A stretch of DNA of 38,950 bases, taken from Akkermansia muciniphila (GTDB taxonomy: Bacteria > Verrucomicrobiota > Verrucomicrobiia > Limisphaerales > SIAT01). The stretch covers positions 1 to 38,950 of the forward strand of contig CAMDJP010000028.1 in the NCBI GenBank assembly GCA_945900775.1, in the 5' to 3' direction. Positions 24,458 to 32,386 of the stretch are shown piece by piece; position 1 is the first letter of the stretch, and each line of letters starts with the position of its first letter. The notes below the pieces were generated by a model that saw only the letters and a program-made list of their open reading frames with translations, was not told the DNA's origin and ran no database searches. The position numbers and the translations under genes were made by a program.

Positions 24458-25480
24458 TCAAGCTGCTTCCTGCTTCGGCGCGGGTCCGGTGCTTTCCCGC
24501 TCGATAATCTCGGCCGGGAGGCGCTTGCCTTCGACCGGTTCCCGAGCGAGCAGCTTGAGCATCGATTCCATCGCGGCGGTGCCTTGTCGGAATTTCGGTT
24601 GGCGCACAGTGGTGAGCGGCACACGGAAATGCTCGGCAGAAAGGATGTTGCCGAAGCCGGCGATCGAGAGGTCGGCGGGGACGCGGATGCCCTGCTGCAT
24701 GAAGGTGGTCGCGGCGCCTATGGCCACGAGGTCGTTCACACATTGAATGGCCGTGACCCGGACGCCTTCATCAATCATCTGCAGTGCGGCTCTTGCGCCC
24801 TCTTCGATGGTGCTACCCGCGCTAAACATCAGCTTGTCTTCGACCTCGATACCAGCTTCACGCAGGGCGCGACGGTAGCCTTCGAAGCGTTCCTGCGCAG
24901 TGGGCGAGAAGACCGGCCCGGCGAAGCAGGCGATCCGGCGGTGGCCCAGTTCGAGCAGGCGTCGCGTGAGAGCCTTGCTGGCGGCGAGGTCGTCTGTCTC
25001 CACATTGAGGAAGCGGGCGCAGAAGGCTGCGCGATGGCCGAGCAGCACGGTGGGCGTTCCGCGTCGAATCAGTTCGTCGTAGATGCGTGCGTTGGTTTCA
25101 TGACGGTAAACAGGGTGGATGAAGAGCCCGTCGACGCGCCGAGCGAGAAGGCGCCGGATACAATCCTCCTCGCGCTCAGGATTGTTCAGCGAGTGCGTGA
25201 GTATAATATCGTAGCCGAATGCATGGGCTTGCTCCTCAATGGCCATCACCACACGCGCGTAAATCGGGTTGGTCATCGCGGGAATGATGAGCCCGAAGAA
25301 TTTGGTGGAGCGCAGGCGCAGGCTGCGAGCTGCGGCGTTCGGCACGTAGCCGAACTGGTCGGCGAGTTGCCGGATTTTCACCTTCGTGCGGCCGGAGATG
25401 TCCGGCTCGTCGCGCAGGGCCTTCGAGACGGTCATCACCGAAACGCCCGCGTGCTGGGCGATGTCCTTCAGTCGGATCAT
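24458..25480 (-). CDS. LacI-family transcriptional regulator
   Basis: A 340-residue repressor-type protein. The N-terminal helix-turn-helix with hinge is complete: RLKDIAQHAGVSVMTVSKAL, then SGRTKVKIRQLADQFGYVPN and AAARSLRLRSTKFFGLI. The effector domain is a periplasmic-binding-protein fold (SLNNPEREEDCIRRLLARRV, TAIQCVNDLVAIGAATTFMQ, PADLSIAGFGN, LTTVRQPKFRQG). Ligand is not predictable. Its ATG overlaps the nadK stop in ATGA (25480-25477), an arrangement that couples translation. The CE15 esterase gene follows 33 bp downstream, its best candidate target besides itself. I found no clear palindromic operator in that gap. Confidence 0.93.
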   Translation of the reverse strand: MIRLKDIAQHAGVSVMTVSKALRDEPDISGRTKVKIRQLADQFGYVPNAAARSLRLRSTKFFGLIIPAMTNPIYARVVMAIEEQAHAFGYDIILTHSLNNPEREEDCIRRLLARRVDGLFIHPVYRHETNARIYDELIRRGTPTVLLGHRAAFCARFLNVETDDLAASKALTRRLLELGHRRIACFAGPVFSPTAQERFEGYRRALREAGIEVEDKLMFSAGSTIEEGARAALQMIDEGVRVTAIQCVNDLVAIGAATTFMQQGIRVPADLSIAGFGNILSAEHFRVPLTTVRQPKFRQGTAAMESMLKLLAREPVEGKRLPAEIIERESTGPAPKQEAA

Positions 25481-26361
25481 ACGTTCGACCCGCTCCAGTG
25501 GAGCTTGTGCCGCAGCGTGGCGAAGAATGAACCGCCGGTGAGGCGCAGCAGGCGCACCGTCTGACGACTGCGACGGATGGAGATGCGGTCGCCGGCGTGC
25601 AGGTCCGCGCGCACATGACCATCGGCAGAGAGATAACTCTCCACGTGTTTGCTTATGACGTTCACCTCAATGACGGAATCAAGGCTGACAATCAGCGATC
25701 GGTTCGAGAGCGTGTGCGGACAGATGGGCGTGATGGCGAAGACCTCCGCACGGGGGCTGATAATCGCGCCACCGGAGGCGAGCGAGTAGGCCGTCGAGCC
25801 GGTCGGGGAACTGAGGATAATCCCGTCGCAGCGATAGCGCGTGAGCGCTTCCCCATCCACGTTCACCTCAAGTTCGATGAGGCGCGGCACAGTACCACGG
25901 CTGATGACCAGGTCGTTGAGCGCGAGCTCACGAAAAGGGCTGCCTTGCTTGCGGCCGGTGGCTTCGATCATCGGCAGCGTCTCCACCGTGAAGTCGCCGT
26001 TCCAGAGCTGCTTCAGAGCCTGCGGGAGTTGCTTAGCCGAGGCGGCGGTGAGGAAGCCAAGCCCTCCGATATTGATGCCGAGGATGGGCGTCTTCGTTCC
26101 CGCCACTTCGCGCGCGACACGAAGAATTGTTCCATCACCACCGAAGACCAATAGCAGGTCCACCTGACGCGCGAGCGCGGCGGCGTTCTCGGCGGCGGGC
26201 AGCTTCAGGTCGCTCATCTCGGCGGTAGCCTGCTCGGTAAATGCGGCGTGGCCGGTGGCGGTGATGAAGCTGGCAGCCTTGTGCAGCACGGCGCGGCTCG
26301 CCGCCTTCTCGGTATGGGCGATGAGACCAATACGGCGGAACTTGTTAGACGACTTTTTCAA
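25477..26361 (-). CDS. nadK: NAD kinase
   Basis: A 294-residue ATP-NAD kinase, the route to NADP. The GGDGT motif is at residues 74-78 (LLVFGGDGTILRVAREVAG), with GINIGGLGFLT next, then LALNDLVISRG (conserved Asn-Asp), and YRCDGIILSSPTGSTAYSLA SGGAIISP, all typical. The frame begins with a TTG at 26361, 17 bp inside the end of tlyA; no closer ATG suits. Adjacency of tlyA and nadK is common in other bacteria, which supports both calls. The end overlaps the LacI start by four bases. Confidence 0.94.
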   Translation of the reverse strand: MKKSSNKFRRIGLIAHTEKAASRAVLHKAASFITATGHAAFTEQATAEMSDLKLPAAENAAALARQVDLLLVFGGDGTILRVAREVAGTKTPILGINIGGLGFLTAASAKQLPQALKQLWNGDFTVETLPMIEATGRKQGSPFRELALNDLVISRGTVPRLIELEVNVDGEALTRYRCDGIILSSPTGSTAYSLASGGAIISPRAEVFAITPICPHTLSNRSLIVSLDSVIEVNVISKHVESYLSADGHVRADLHAGDRISIRRSRQTVRLLRLTGGSFFATLRHKLHWSGSNV

Positions 26362-27112
26362 TCCAGGTCAAAAATTCTTTGTTACCGGCCGGGCCGAGCA
26401 AGGGCGATTCAGTCACGCCCCGCCAGTGCAATCCCGGCTGTGCACCGACAAACATTTCCAACTCGGTCAACACCCGTGCGTGCACGGCGGGATCGGTGAT
26501 GACACCAGCACCCTTGTCCGCTTCGGACTTGCCAGCCTCGAACTGCGGCTTAATCAGTGCGATGATGTTACCCCTCGGCCGTAGGATTGCAACCGCGGCG
26601 GGAAGCACGAGCTGGAGCGAGATGAACGAGCAGTCCACCACCACGAGGGCGGGGGGTTCAGAGAAGTTCGCCGGTGTGAGGTGTCGCGCATTGGTACGCT
26701 CCATCACGACGACGCGCGGGTCCTGCCGCAGCTTCCATGCAAGCTGCCCGTAGCCAACATCCACGGCGAAGACGCGCGCTGCGCCGCGTTGCAGCAGACA
26801 GTCGGTGAAACCGCCGGTCGAGGCGCCGAGGTCGCCAGCGATCGCCCCGGCGACATCGAGGTGGAAAAAGTCGAGTGCGTGCTCGAGCTTGAATCCGCCG
26901 CGGCTGACGAACTTCTCCCCGCTTTCCAGCTCGAGCACATCCCCGGCGCGAACGGTGTCGCTCGCCTTGTGCGCGCGTTGGCCATTCACCCGCACCTGCG
27001 CGGCGAGGATGGCTCGCTTAGCTTTCTCTCGGCTCTCGCAGAGGCCGCGTTCGACCAGCGCCTGGTCGAGTCGCACAGCCTTGCCGAGCGGTTGGGTTGC
27101 AGAGGAGTTCAA
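26345..27112 (-). CDS. tlyA: TlyA-family rRNA 2'-O-methyltransferase
   Basis: A 255-residue protein with an N-terminal S4 RNA-binding domain (RLDQALVERGLCESREKAKR, VRVNGQRAHKASDTV) and an FtsJ/RrmJ-type methyltransferase domain. The catalytic tetrad candidates are Lys75 (SRGGFKLEHAL), Asp in DCSFISL, Lys in ALIKPQFEAGK and a Glu downstream; the SAM-binding loop is GDLGASTGGFTDCLL (93-107). TlyA 2'-O-methylates 16S and 23S rRNA cytidines; some members were called haemolysins. The TTG at 27112 is listed; a GTG at 27076 gives VRLDQALVERGL, the usual family start. It begins a minus-strand run with nadK, the LacI gene and CE15. Confidence 0.92.
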   Translation of the reverse strand: MNSSATQPLGKAVRLDQALVERGLCESREKAKRAILAAQVRVNGQRAHKASDTVRAGDVLELESGEKFVSRGGFKLEHALDFFHLDVAGAIAGDLGASTGGFTDCLLQRGAARVFAVDVGYGQLAWKLRQDPRVVVMERTNARHLTPANFSEPPALVVVDCSFISLQLVLPAAVAILRPRGNIIALIKPQFEAGKSEADKGAGVITDPAVHARVLTELEMFVGAQPGLHWRGVTESPLLGPAGNKEFLTWIEKVV

Positions 27113-27179
27113 TTTGGAGTGGCGCGCATCGCAGTTGCGTCGGTTGTCGTTTTAGCCAAACTGAGCACCTGTCGCAAGG

Positions 27180-28280
27180 ATGAGTGAACTGTTCCAAAAA
27201 ATTAGAACCGAGATCGCGGCGAAGGGAACCGTCTCGTTTGCACGCTTTATGGAGTTGGCGCTTTATGCGCCAGGGCTGGGCTACTACGAACACGCCGCGC
27301 AGCGTGTCGGGCGCGAAGGCGATTTTTACACGAGCGTGAGCGTCGGGAATCTATTCGGTGAGTTGCTCGCGTTCCAATTCGCCGAGTGGATGAAGGAGGA
27401 TGCCCCTAGGAAATGCCAGATCGTCGAAGCCGGCGCGCACGATGGTAGACTCGCAGCGGATATCCTCACCCACCTTCGGCAGTTCCGCCCACGATTGTTT
27501 GATCGGGTGGAATACTTTATCGTGGATCCTTCCTTTACTCGGCAAAAATGGCAGCGCGAGACGCTGGCGCCCTTCGATGGCAAGGTGAAATGGTGTGAGT
27601 CGCTGGCGGCGTTGCCCACGGTGCGCGGTCTGATTTTCAGTAATGAGTTGCTCGATGCTTTCCCCGTCCACCGCATCGGCTGGGACGCTGTGGCGCAGCG
27701 GTGGTTTGAGTGGGGTGTGAGTTGCGATGGCGAGAAGTTTATTCGCGTGCGGATGACAAAACCGGAGGCCAAGGCGGTGAGGAGCGCGACTCTGCAGGTG
27801 CCGCGTGAGTTGCGCGCAGTGCTGCCGGATGGCTTCACGACAGAGATATGCCCCGCTGCAGCCGAATGGTGGAACGCCGCCGCGGGCAAGCTGGAAGACG
27901 GCCGACTGCTCACGGTTGATTATGGATTTCTGGCCGAGGAGTTTTACGCGCCAAACCGCGCCGCCGGCACACTGCGCGCCTATGCGAACCACCGCGTCTG
28001 CGAGGATCCGCTGGCGAATCCCGGCGGACAGGACCTCACGAGCTCGGTCAACTTTACGGTACTGCAGGTGATGGGCGAGTTGGCAGGATTGAAGAGTGAG
28101 CCTCTGGCCACGCAGGCAGCATTCCTCACGCGTATTTTAGGCGCCACGATTTTGGCGAAGAAACGGTTTGGTGAGTGGACGCCGACGCGCACGCGGCAGT
28201 TCCAGACGCTGACGCACCCCGAGCATCTCGGTCGGCCGTTCCGTGTGCTGGTACAGTCGCGCTTGCATTCATCCGAATAG
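27180..28280 (+). CDS. MidA/NDUFAF7-like SAM-dependent methyltransferase (DUF185)
   Basis: A 366-residue protein of the DUF185 family, whose mitochondrial member NDUFAF7 methylates an arginine of a complex I subunit. Motifs: ISFARFMELALYAPGLGYY-like start (VSFARFMELALYAPGLGYY), GREGDFYTSVSVGNLFGELLA, IVEAGAHDGRLAADIL (a variant of the usual EXGXGXG SAM loop), GLIFSNELLDAFPVHR, LTVDYGFLAEEFY and GGQDLTSSVNF. The bacterial substrate is unknown. The ATG at 27180 follows AAGG with almost no spacer. It is divergent from tlyA across 67 bp. Confidence 0.85.
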   Translation: MSELFQKIRTEIAAKGTVSFARFMELALYAPGLGYYEHAAQRVGREGDFYTSVSVGNLFGELLAFQFAEWMKEDAPRKCQIVEAGAHDGRLAADILTHLRQFRPRLFDRVEYFIVDPSFTRQKWQRETLAPFDGKVKWCESLAALPTVRGLIFSNELLDAFPVHRIGWDAVAQRWFEWGVSCDGEKFIRVRMTKPEAKAVRSATLQVPRELRAVLPDGFTTEICPAAAEWWNAAAGKLEDGRLLTVDYGFLAEEFYAPNRAAGTLRAYANHRVCEDPLANPGGQDLTSSVNFTVLQVMGELAGLKSEPLATQAAFLTRILGATILAKKRFGEWTPTRTRQFQTLTHPEHLGRPFRVLVQSRLHSSE

Positions 28281-28315
28281 GGGACAGACTTCGCGCGTCA
28301 CGCAGACGTGCCGCG

Positions 28316-29608
28316 ATGAAAACGAACCTGCCCATCCATCGAGTCGGCCTCTTGGCTGCGATTCTTCTGGCGCAATCTCTGCCTGCCGCCGAGCCGTTGC
28401 CGGCCAAACGACTTCTCGCTACAGCCTTTGCTGTCCCGAGAGAGACGACGAGCGAGGGCAGTGGCTACTTCTCAATCGTCGAAGGTCGCAACGGTCGACT
28501 CTACATCGGTACGGCGAAGTACCGCACGAACGCGTTCCTCGTCGAGTTCAATCCAACGGCGCAGGCGATGCGCGTGGCGGTCGATGCACACAAGGAAATC
28601 GGTACCAGCGCGACTGGCTTTGTTGCGCAGGCGAAGATTCACACGCGTAACAACGTTGGCCCGAGCGGTCGGATTTATTTCGGCACCAAGCAGGGTTACC
28701 CGATGAAGGAGGAGAGCCGAGGCGATTATCCCGGCGGTTATCCGATGGTATACGACCCCGCCACCGGCCAGACGCGCGTCTACCCGATACCCGTGCCTCA
28801 CCAAGGCATCATCAGCATCACGCCCGACGAGTCGCGTGGCGTAGCGTACATTTCGACCTGCTCGGATGAGCGTCCGACTGAGAGCACCCACTTCATGGTG
28901 CTCGACCTCGCCAACGGTACTTATCGGGACTTGATGGATTGCCGGCACATGTACGCCTTCATAGTCGTGGACTGGCTCGGTCGCGCGTACCATCCGATTC
29001 TCGGCGGCGACATCGCCCGCTATGACCCGCGCACTGACAGGCTCGAGCGCTTGCGGCAGACGTTCGACGGCGAACCGCCCACGAAGGAATCACTGCTCGC
29101 GCATCCCGAGAGTCATCCTATCAACTGGGACATCTCGCCAGACGGAAAATCGCTCTACGCTGTGGCTATGAGCGGCAATCAACTTTACCGCTACGACCTG
29201 GCGCAGACGGGTCCCGTGCTGCATGGGCGTCGCCTTGGAAAACTTCTCTCCGATGCTGAACGGACCGATTGCCGCGCGCTCTGTGTCGGACCGTCTGGCA
29301 CGGTCTGGGCCGCCGTGTGGGGCGCGACGAAAGGTGCGGGCAATTTCCTCCACGCCGTGAGCTGGCGGACTGGTGACGCCGCGCCACGCAATCACGGCGC
29401 GATTGTTGTGGGGAATCCGGATTACACACCGTTCACGGACACGGCGGGCAAACCGATGCCATATCATCACGGGACGAAACGGCTTGCCGACGGCACGATA
29501 GTGCCGCTCTACCACATGGGCATCTGCGAGGGGCGCGACGGCACGGTGAACGTGCTCACCATTGCGCCCTACACGCTGCACCGCATTGCGCCGAAGGATT
29601 TGAGGTGA
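28316..29608 (+). CDS. Secreted beta-propeller-like protein of unknown function
   Basis: A 430-residue protein. A signal peptide (MKTNLPIHRVGLLAAILLAQ, then SLPAAEP) fixes the start at 28316, 35 bp after the methyltransferase stop. The rest is a series of WD/NHL-like blades with repeated segments such as GRNGRLYIGTAKYRTN, PSGRIYFGTKQG, LGRAYHPILGGDIARYDPRT, PDGKSLYAVAMSGNQLYRYD and PSGTVWAAVWG, ending in GRDGTVNVLTIAPYTLHRI. I see no catalytic signature, haem motif or membrane helix. The stop overlaps the GTG start of the next gene (29605-29608), and the last codons carry AAGGA at a good distance for that start, so the two proteins are probably made in fixed ratio. Confidence 0.75.
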   Translation: MKTNLPIHRVGLLAAILLAQSLPAAEPLPAKRLLATAFAVPRETTSEGSGYFSIVEGRNGRLYIGTAKYRTNAFLVEFNPTAQAMRVAVDAHKEIGTSATGFVAQAKIHTRNNVGPSGRIYFGTKQGYPMKEESRGDYPGGYPMVYDPATGQTRVYPIPVPHQGIISITPDESRGVAYISTCSDERPTESTHFMVLDLANGTYRDLMDCRHMYAFIVVDWLGRAYHPILGGDIARYDPRTDRLERLRQTFDGEPPTKESLLAHPESHPINWDISPDGKSLYAVAMSGNQLYRYDLAQTGPVLHGRRLGKLLSDAERTDCRALCVGPSGTVWAAVWGATKGAGNFLHAVSWRTGDAAPRNHGAIVVGNPDYTPFTDTAGKPMPYHHGTKRLADGTIVPLYHMGICEGRDGTVNVLTIAPYTLHRIAPKDLR

Positions 29609-30837
29609 ACGCTCGATTTGCCCGATTTCTCCTTCTGCTGTTGGGGTTGTTGGCGATGGGTTCCGTTAGGCCGCCGCCGAAGAAAATCGCCGCTATCGTC
29701 TCGGTGTACAACCACAACTCTCACGCGGACGCGATTGTGGGGCGGCTTATCGAAACGCACACGCTCGATGGCAAAGGGCCGCGGCCGAATCTCAAGCTCG
29801 TCTCGCTCTACACCGATCAAGTGCCGCTAGATGACAAGAGCCGCCGGCTCGCGGCGCAGCACGGGTTCGTCATCCACACGAATGTCGCCGACACGCTGAC
29901 GCTCGGCACCGGCCGGCTCGCGGTGGATGGTGTGCTCTTTATCATCGAACACGGCAAATATCCGACGAATGAATTGGGCGCCACCATCTATCCCAAGCGT
30001 CCATTGTTCAGCGAAGTCACAAAAGTATTCCGTGACAGCGGACGTGTTGTGCCGGTGTTTGTGGACAAGGCGCTTTCCGACAACTGGCGGGATGCGAAGT
30101 GGCTTTACGATACCGGGCGCGAGTTGAACGTTCCGTTAATGGCAGGCTCGTCGTTGCCCGTCCTCTGGCGCAAGCCGGCCATCGATGTGCGCCGTGGTGC
30201 GAAGCTCAAAGAGATTGTCGCTGTCTCCTATCACACGCTAGACCATTACGGCTTTCACGCGCTGGAGATGATCCAATGCCTTGCCGAACGGCGCGCGGGC
30301 GGCGAGACCGGCGTACGCGCGGTGCAATGTTTGATTGGCGAAGCCGTGTGGGCTGCGGGTGAGAAGGGGGTTTACGACAAGGAGTTGTTCGCCGCGGCAT
30401 TGAAGCAACTGGAACGGAAGCCTGCGAAGTCGCTGCGTGAACTGGTGAAGGAACCGGTGCTCTGGGTCATCGAGTACACCGACGGTCTGCGCGCGAGCGT
30501 GCTCACCTTGAACGGTGCGGTGGGCGAATGGTCCGTCGCTTGGCGTGCCACCGACGGACGGAGCGACTCAACGCTGTTTTGGACACAAGAGGCGCGACCG
30601 CTTGGGCACTTCACATTATTGATGGATGGAGTGGAGCGAATGTTCCACACCGGCAAACCGGCCTGGCCGGTGGAACGGACGCTGATGACCAGCGGTCTTT
30701 TGGATGCATTACTCACGTCGAAGAAACAGAACGGCGCGCGACTGCAGACGCCGCATCTACACTTCGGCTATCGCAGCGACTGGGATTGGGAACCGCCGCC
30801 GCCCGCGCCTCCACCACGACCTTTTCCTACCCAATAA
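29605..30837 (+). CDS. Conserved secreted protein of unknown function, Pro-rich tail
   Basis: A 410-residue protein from a GTG start coupled to the stop of the upstream gene (GTGA), with AAGGA 7 bases before. A signal peptide (LLLLLGLLAMGSV) leads to a Rossmann-like first half: KKIAAIVSVYNHNSHADAIV, then DGVLFIIEHGKYPTNE, VVPVFVDKALSDNW and MAGSSLPVLWRKP. The second half has GVRAVQCLIGEAVWAAGEKG and a beta-rich end. The tail DWDWEPPPPAPPPRPF is proline-rich. It may be a distant Gfo/Idh-like family that lost dinucleotide binding: no GxGxxG is seen. The function is unknown, but coupling to the propeller gene suggests a common exported complex. Confidence 0.7.
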   Translation: MNARFARFLLLLLGLLAMGSVRPPPKKIAAIVSVYNHNSHADAIVGRLIETHTLDGKGPRPNLKLVSLYTDQVPLDDKSRRLAAQHGFVIHTNVADTLTLGTGRLAVDGVLFIIEHGKYPTNELGATIYPKRPLFSEVTKVFRDSGRVVPVFVDKALSDNWRDAKWLYDTGRELNVPLMAGSSLPVLWRKPAIDVRRGAKLKEIVAVSYHTLDHYGFHALEMIQCLAERRAGGETGVRAVQCLIGEAVWAAGEKGVYDKELFAAALKQLERKPAKSLRELVKEPVLWVIEYTDGLRASVLTLNGAVGEWSVAWRATDGRSDSTLFWTQEARPLGHFTLLMDGVERMFHTGKPAWPVERTLMTSGLLDALLTSKKQNGARLQTPHLHFGYRSDWDWEPPPPAPPPRPFPTQ

Positions 30838-30949
30838 ATAAAGGGATGGAGCTGTGTCAGTCTGATCAAAACTGCTCGCCAGGAGAATTCGCCTCGTGCT
30901 CCGCGAGTGAAGAATGAAGTTGGCTTGGGCTGAATTGAACTTCGCCCGC

Positions 30950-32257
30950 CTATTTCTCGATGCGGTAAAGGGCTTTGGAGGTGCGGAGGTAGAGGGCCTT
31001 GCCGTCGGTGGCGGGTGAGGCTTCGATGGTGCCTTCGAGTTTGCTTTCGCCGAGGAGCTTGAATTCGCGCCCAGCCGTGAACACGGTGCATTTGCCCTCG
31101 CGGTCGCAGGCGTACACGCGGCCTTCGGAAAAGATTGGCGAGGCGTACACGGCCTTGAGCACGCGCTCGGACCAGAGCACAGTGCCGGTCTTGGCTTCGA
31201 CGGCACTGGCGAAGCCGCCGTTGTCCACGAGGAGCAAGAGGTCTTCGTGCAGAATGGGTGAGCCGGTTTCGGGCACGCCTTTGATGAGCTTCCAGGCCAT
31301 CTGCGGCTGGCTGGCGTTGGCGTCAGCCTTTGCGATGTCGAGAATGTTTCCTGGTTTCCAAGCGGCCGCAGGCGGCGGTTTGATGGCGTAGAAGTGGCCT
31401 TTTGAAAAGCCGGCAGAGAAGAGGATCAGGCCGTGTCCGTAGATCGGCCGCACGCCGGTGGAGTGAAAGGGGTGGTTGACCTGCCAGTATTCGTTACCGG
31501 TGAGGGGGTCATAACCGTAGTGGGACTTTGCGCCGTTGCTGAGCAGGACGGGCTTGCCCTCGATGGTCGCGACCTGCGGCGTGCCGTAGGCTTTGCGCCA
31601 ATCTCCTTCGGCGGCGGGCTTGCCGTTTGGGCCGAGGTCTTTGTAATCCACGGAGCGCTTCACCTTCCACGCGTCTTTGCCGGTCTTCTTGTTCAACGCG
31701 ACGATGAACTGTTCGTTCGCGCCGTCGAACTGGAGGATGAGCAGATCGCCATGGAGAATCGGCGAGGAACCCGCGCCGCGGTAGTGGTTGCACTTCAGAT
31801 CGCTCCGTTCCCAGAGCTTCGAGCCGGTCTTCGTATCAAGGCAGGCAGTGCCGGCCTCGCCGAAGGAGACGTACACGCGGCCTTCCTCGATGACGGGCGT
31901 GGGCGAAGCGTAGCTGTTGAAGCGCTTCCAGAGTTCGGGTTGCTGGGCGTCGAAGAGTTTCACGTCGCGGATAATCTTGCCGGTGGCTTTGTCGAGCGTG
32001 AGGACGAAGAGTTCCTTGCCGTCATCCGTTGCGGTGGTGAGCCAGATTTCGTTCCCCCAGATGACGGGCTGGGACCAGCCTTTGTCGTGAATGGGGGTTT
32101 TCCATTTCACGTTCTCCGTCTCGGTCCAGGTGAGAGGCAGTCCCTTGGCGTCGGAACGGCCATCGCCGTTGGGACCGCGGAACTGCGGCCAGTCGGCGTG
32201 GAGCAGGGGAGCGCTGAGGGCGGTGAGGAGAATAAACAGGGCGAGTATGGGCGTCAT
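30950..32257 (-). CDS. Secreted PQQ-like beta-propeller protein
   Basis: A 435-residue protein with a signal peptide (MTPILALFILLTALSAPLLH) and the classic planctomycete-verrucomicrobial start DWPQFRGPNGDGRS. It contains PQQ/BamB-type blades (ASPTPVIEEGRVYVSFGEAG, GSSPILHGDLLILQFDGANE, GSPILHEDLLLLVDNGGFAS, ASPIFSEGRVYACDREGK). Such proteins are often called outer-membrane assembly-like or PQQ-binding repeat, but lack the catalytic residues needed to claim dehydrogenase activity. Start ATG 32257 is fixed by the signal; the frame is open to 32365. It is divergent from the 32387 gene; the 112-bp stretch between 30838 and 30949 is a convergent gap with nothing recognisable. Confidence 0.85.
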   Translation of the reverse strand: MTPILALFILLTALSAPLLHADWPQFRGPNGDGRSDAKGLPLTWTETENVKWKTPIHDKGWSQPVIWGNEIWLTTATDDGKELFVLTLDKATGKIIRDVKLFDAQQPELWKRFNSYASPTPVIEEGRVYVSFGEAGTACLDTKTGSKLWERSDLKCNHYRGAGSSPILHGDLLILQFDGANEQFIVALNKKTGKDAWKVKRSVDYKDLGPNGKPAAEGDWRKAYGTPQVATIEGKPVLLSNGAKSHYGYDPLTGNEYWQVNHPFHSTGVRPIYGHGLILFSAGFSKGHFYAIKPPPAAAWKPGNILDIAKADANASQPQMAWKLIKGVPETGSPILHEDLLLLVDNGGFASAVEAKTGTVLWSERVLKAVYASPIFSEGRVYACDREGKCTVFTAGREFKLLGESKLEGTIEASPATDGKALYLRTSKALYRIEK

Positions 32258-32386
32258 AGTAATTGCTGGACGTGGATTAAAGAGGAGCCTTCGCCCCGAG
32301 GCAAACGCTTTCTCGTCTTGCCGTATTCCAGCCGAGGCCGGTAAGATGGCGCGACCTCGAGTCAACAGTCGAGAGAACAGATAAAA

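Noticed and set aside
31433-32344. A 303-codon plus-strand frame opposite the PQQ-like gene
   Set aside because: It mirrors the codon positions of a clear propeller gene in G+C-rich DNA; its product has no recognisable motif.
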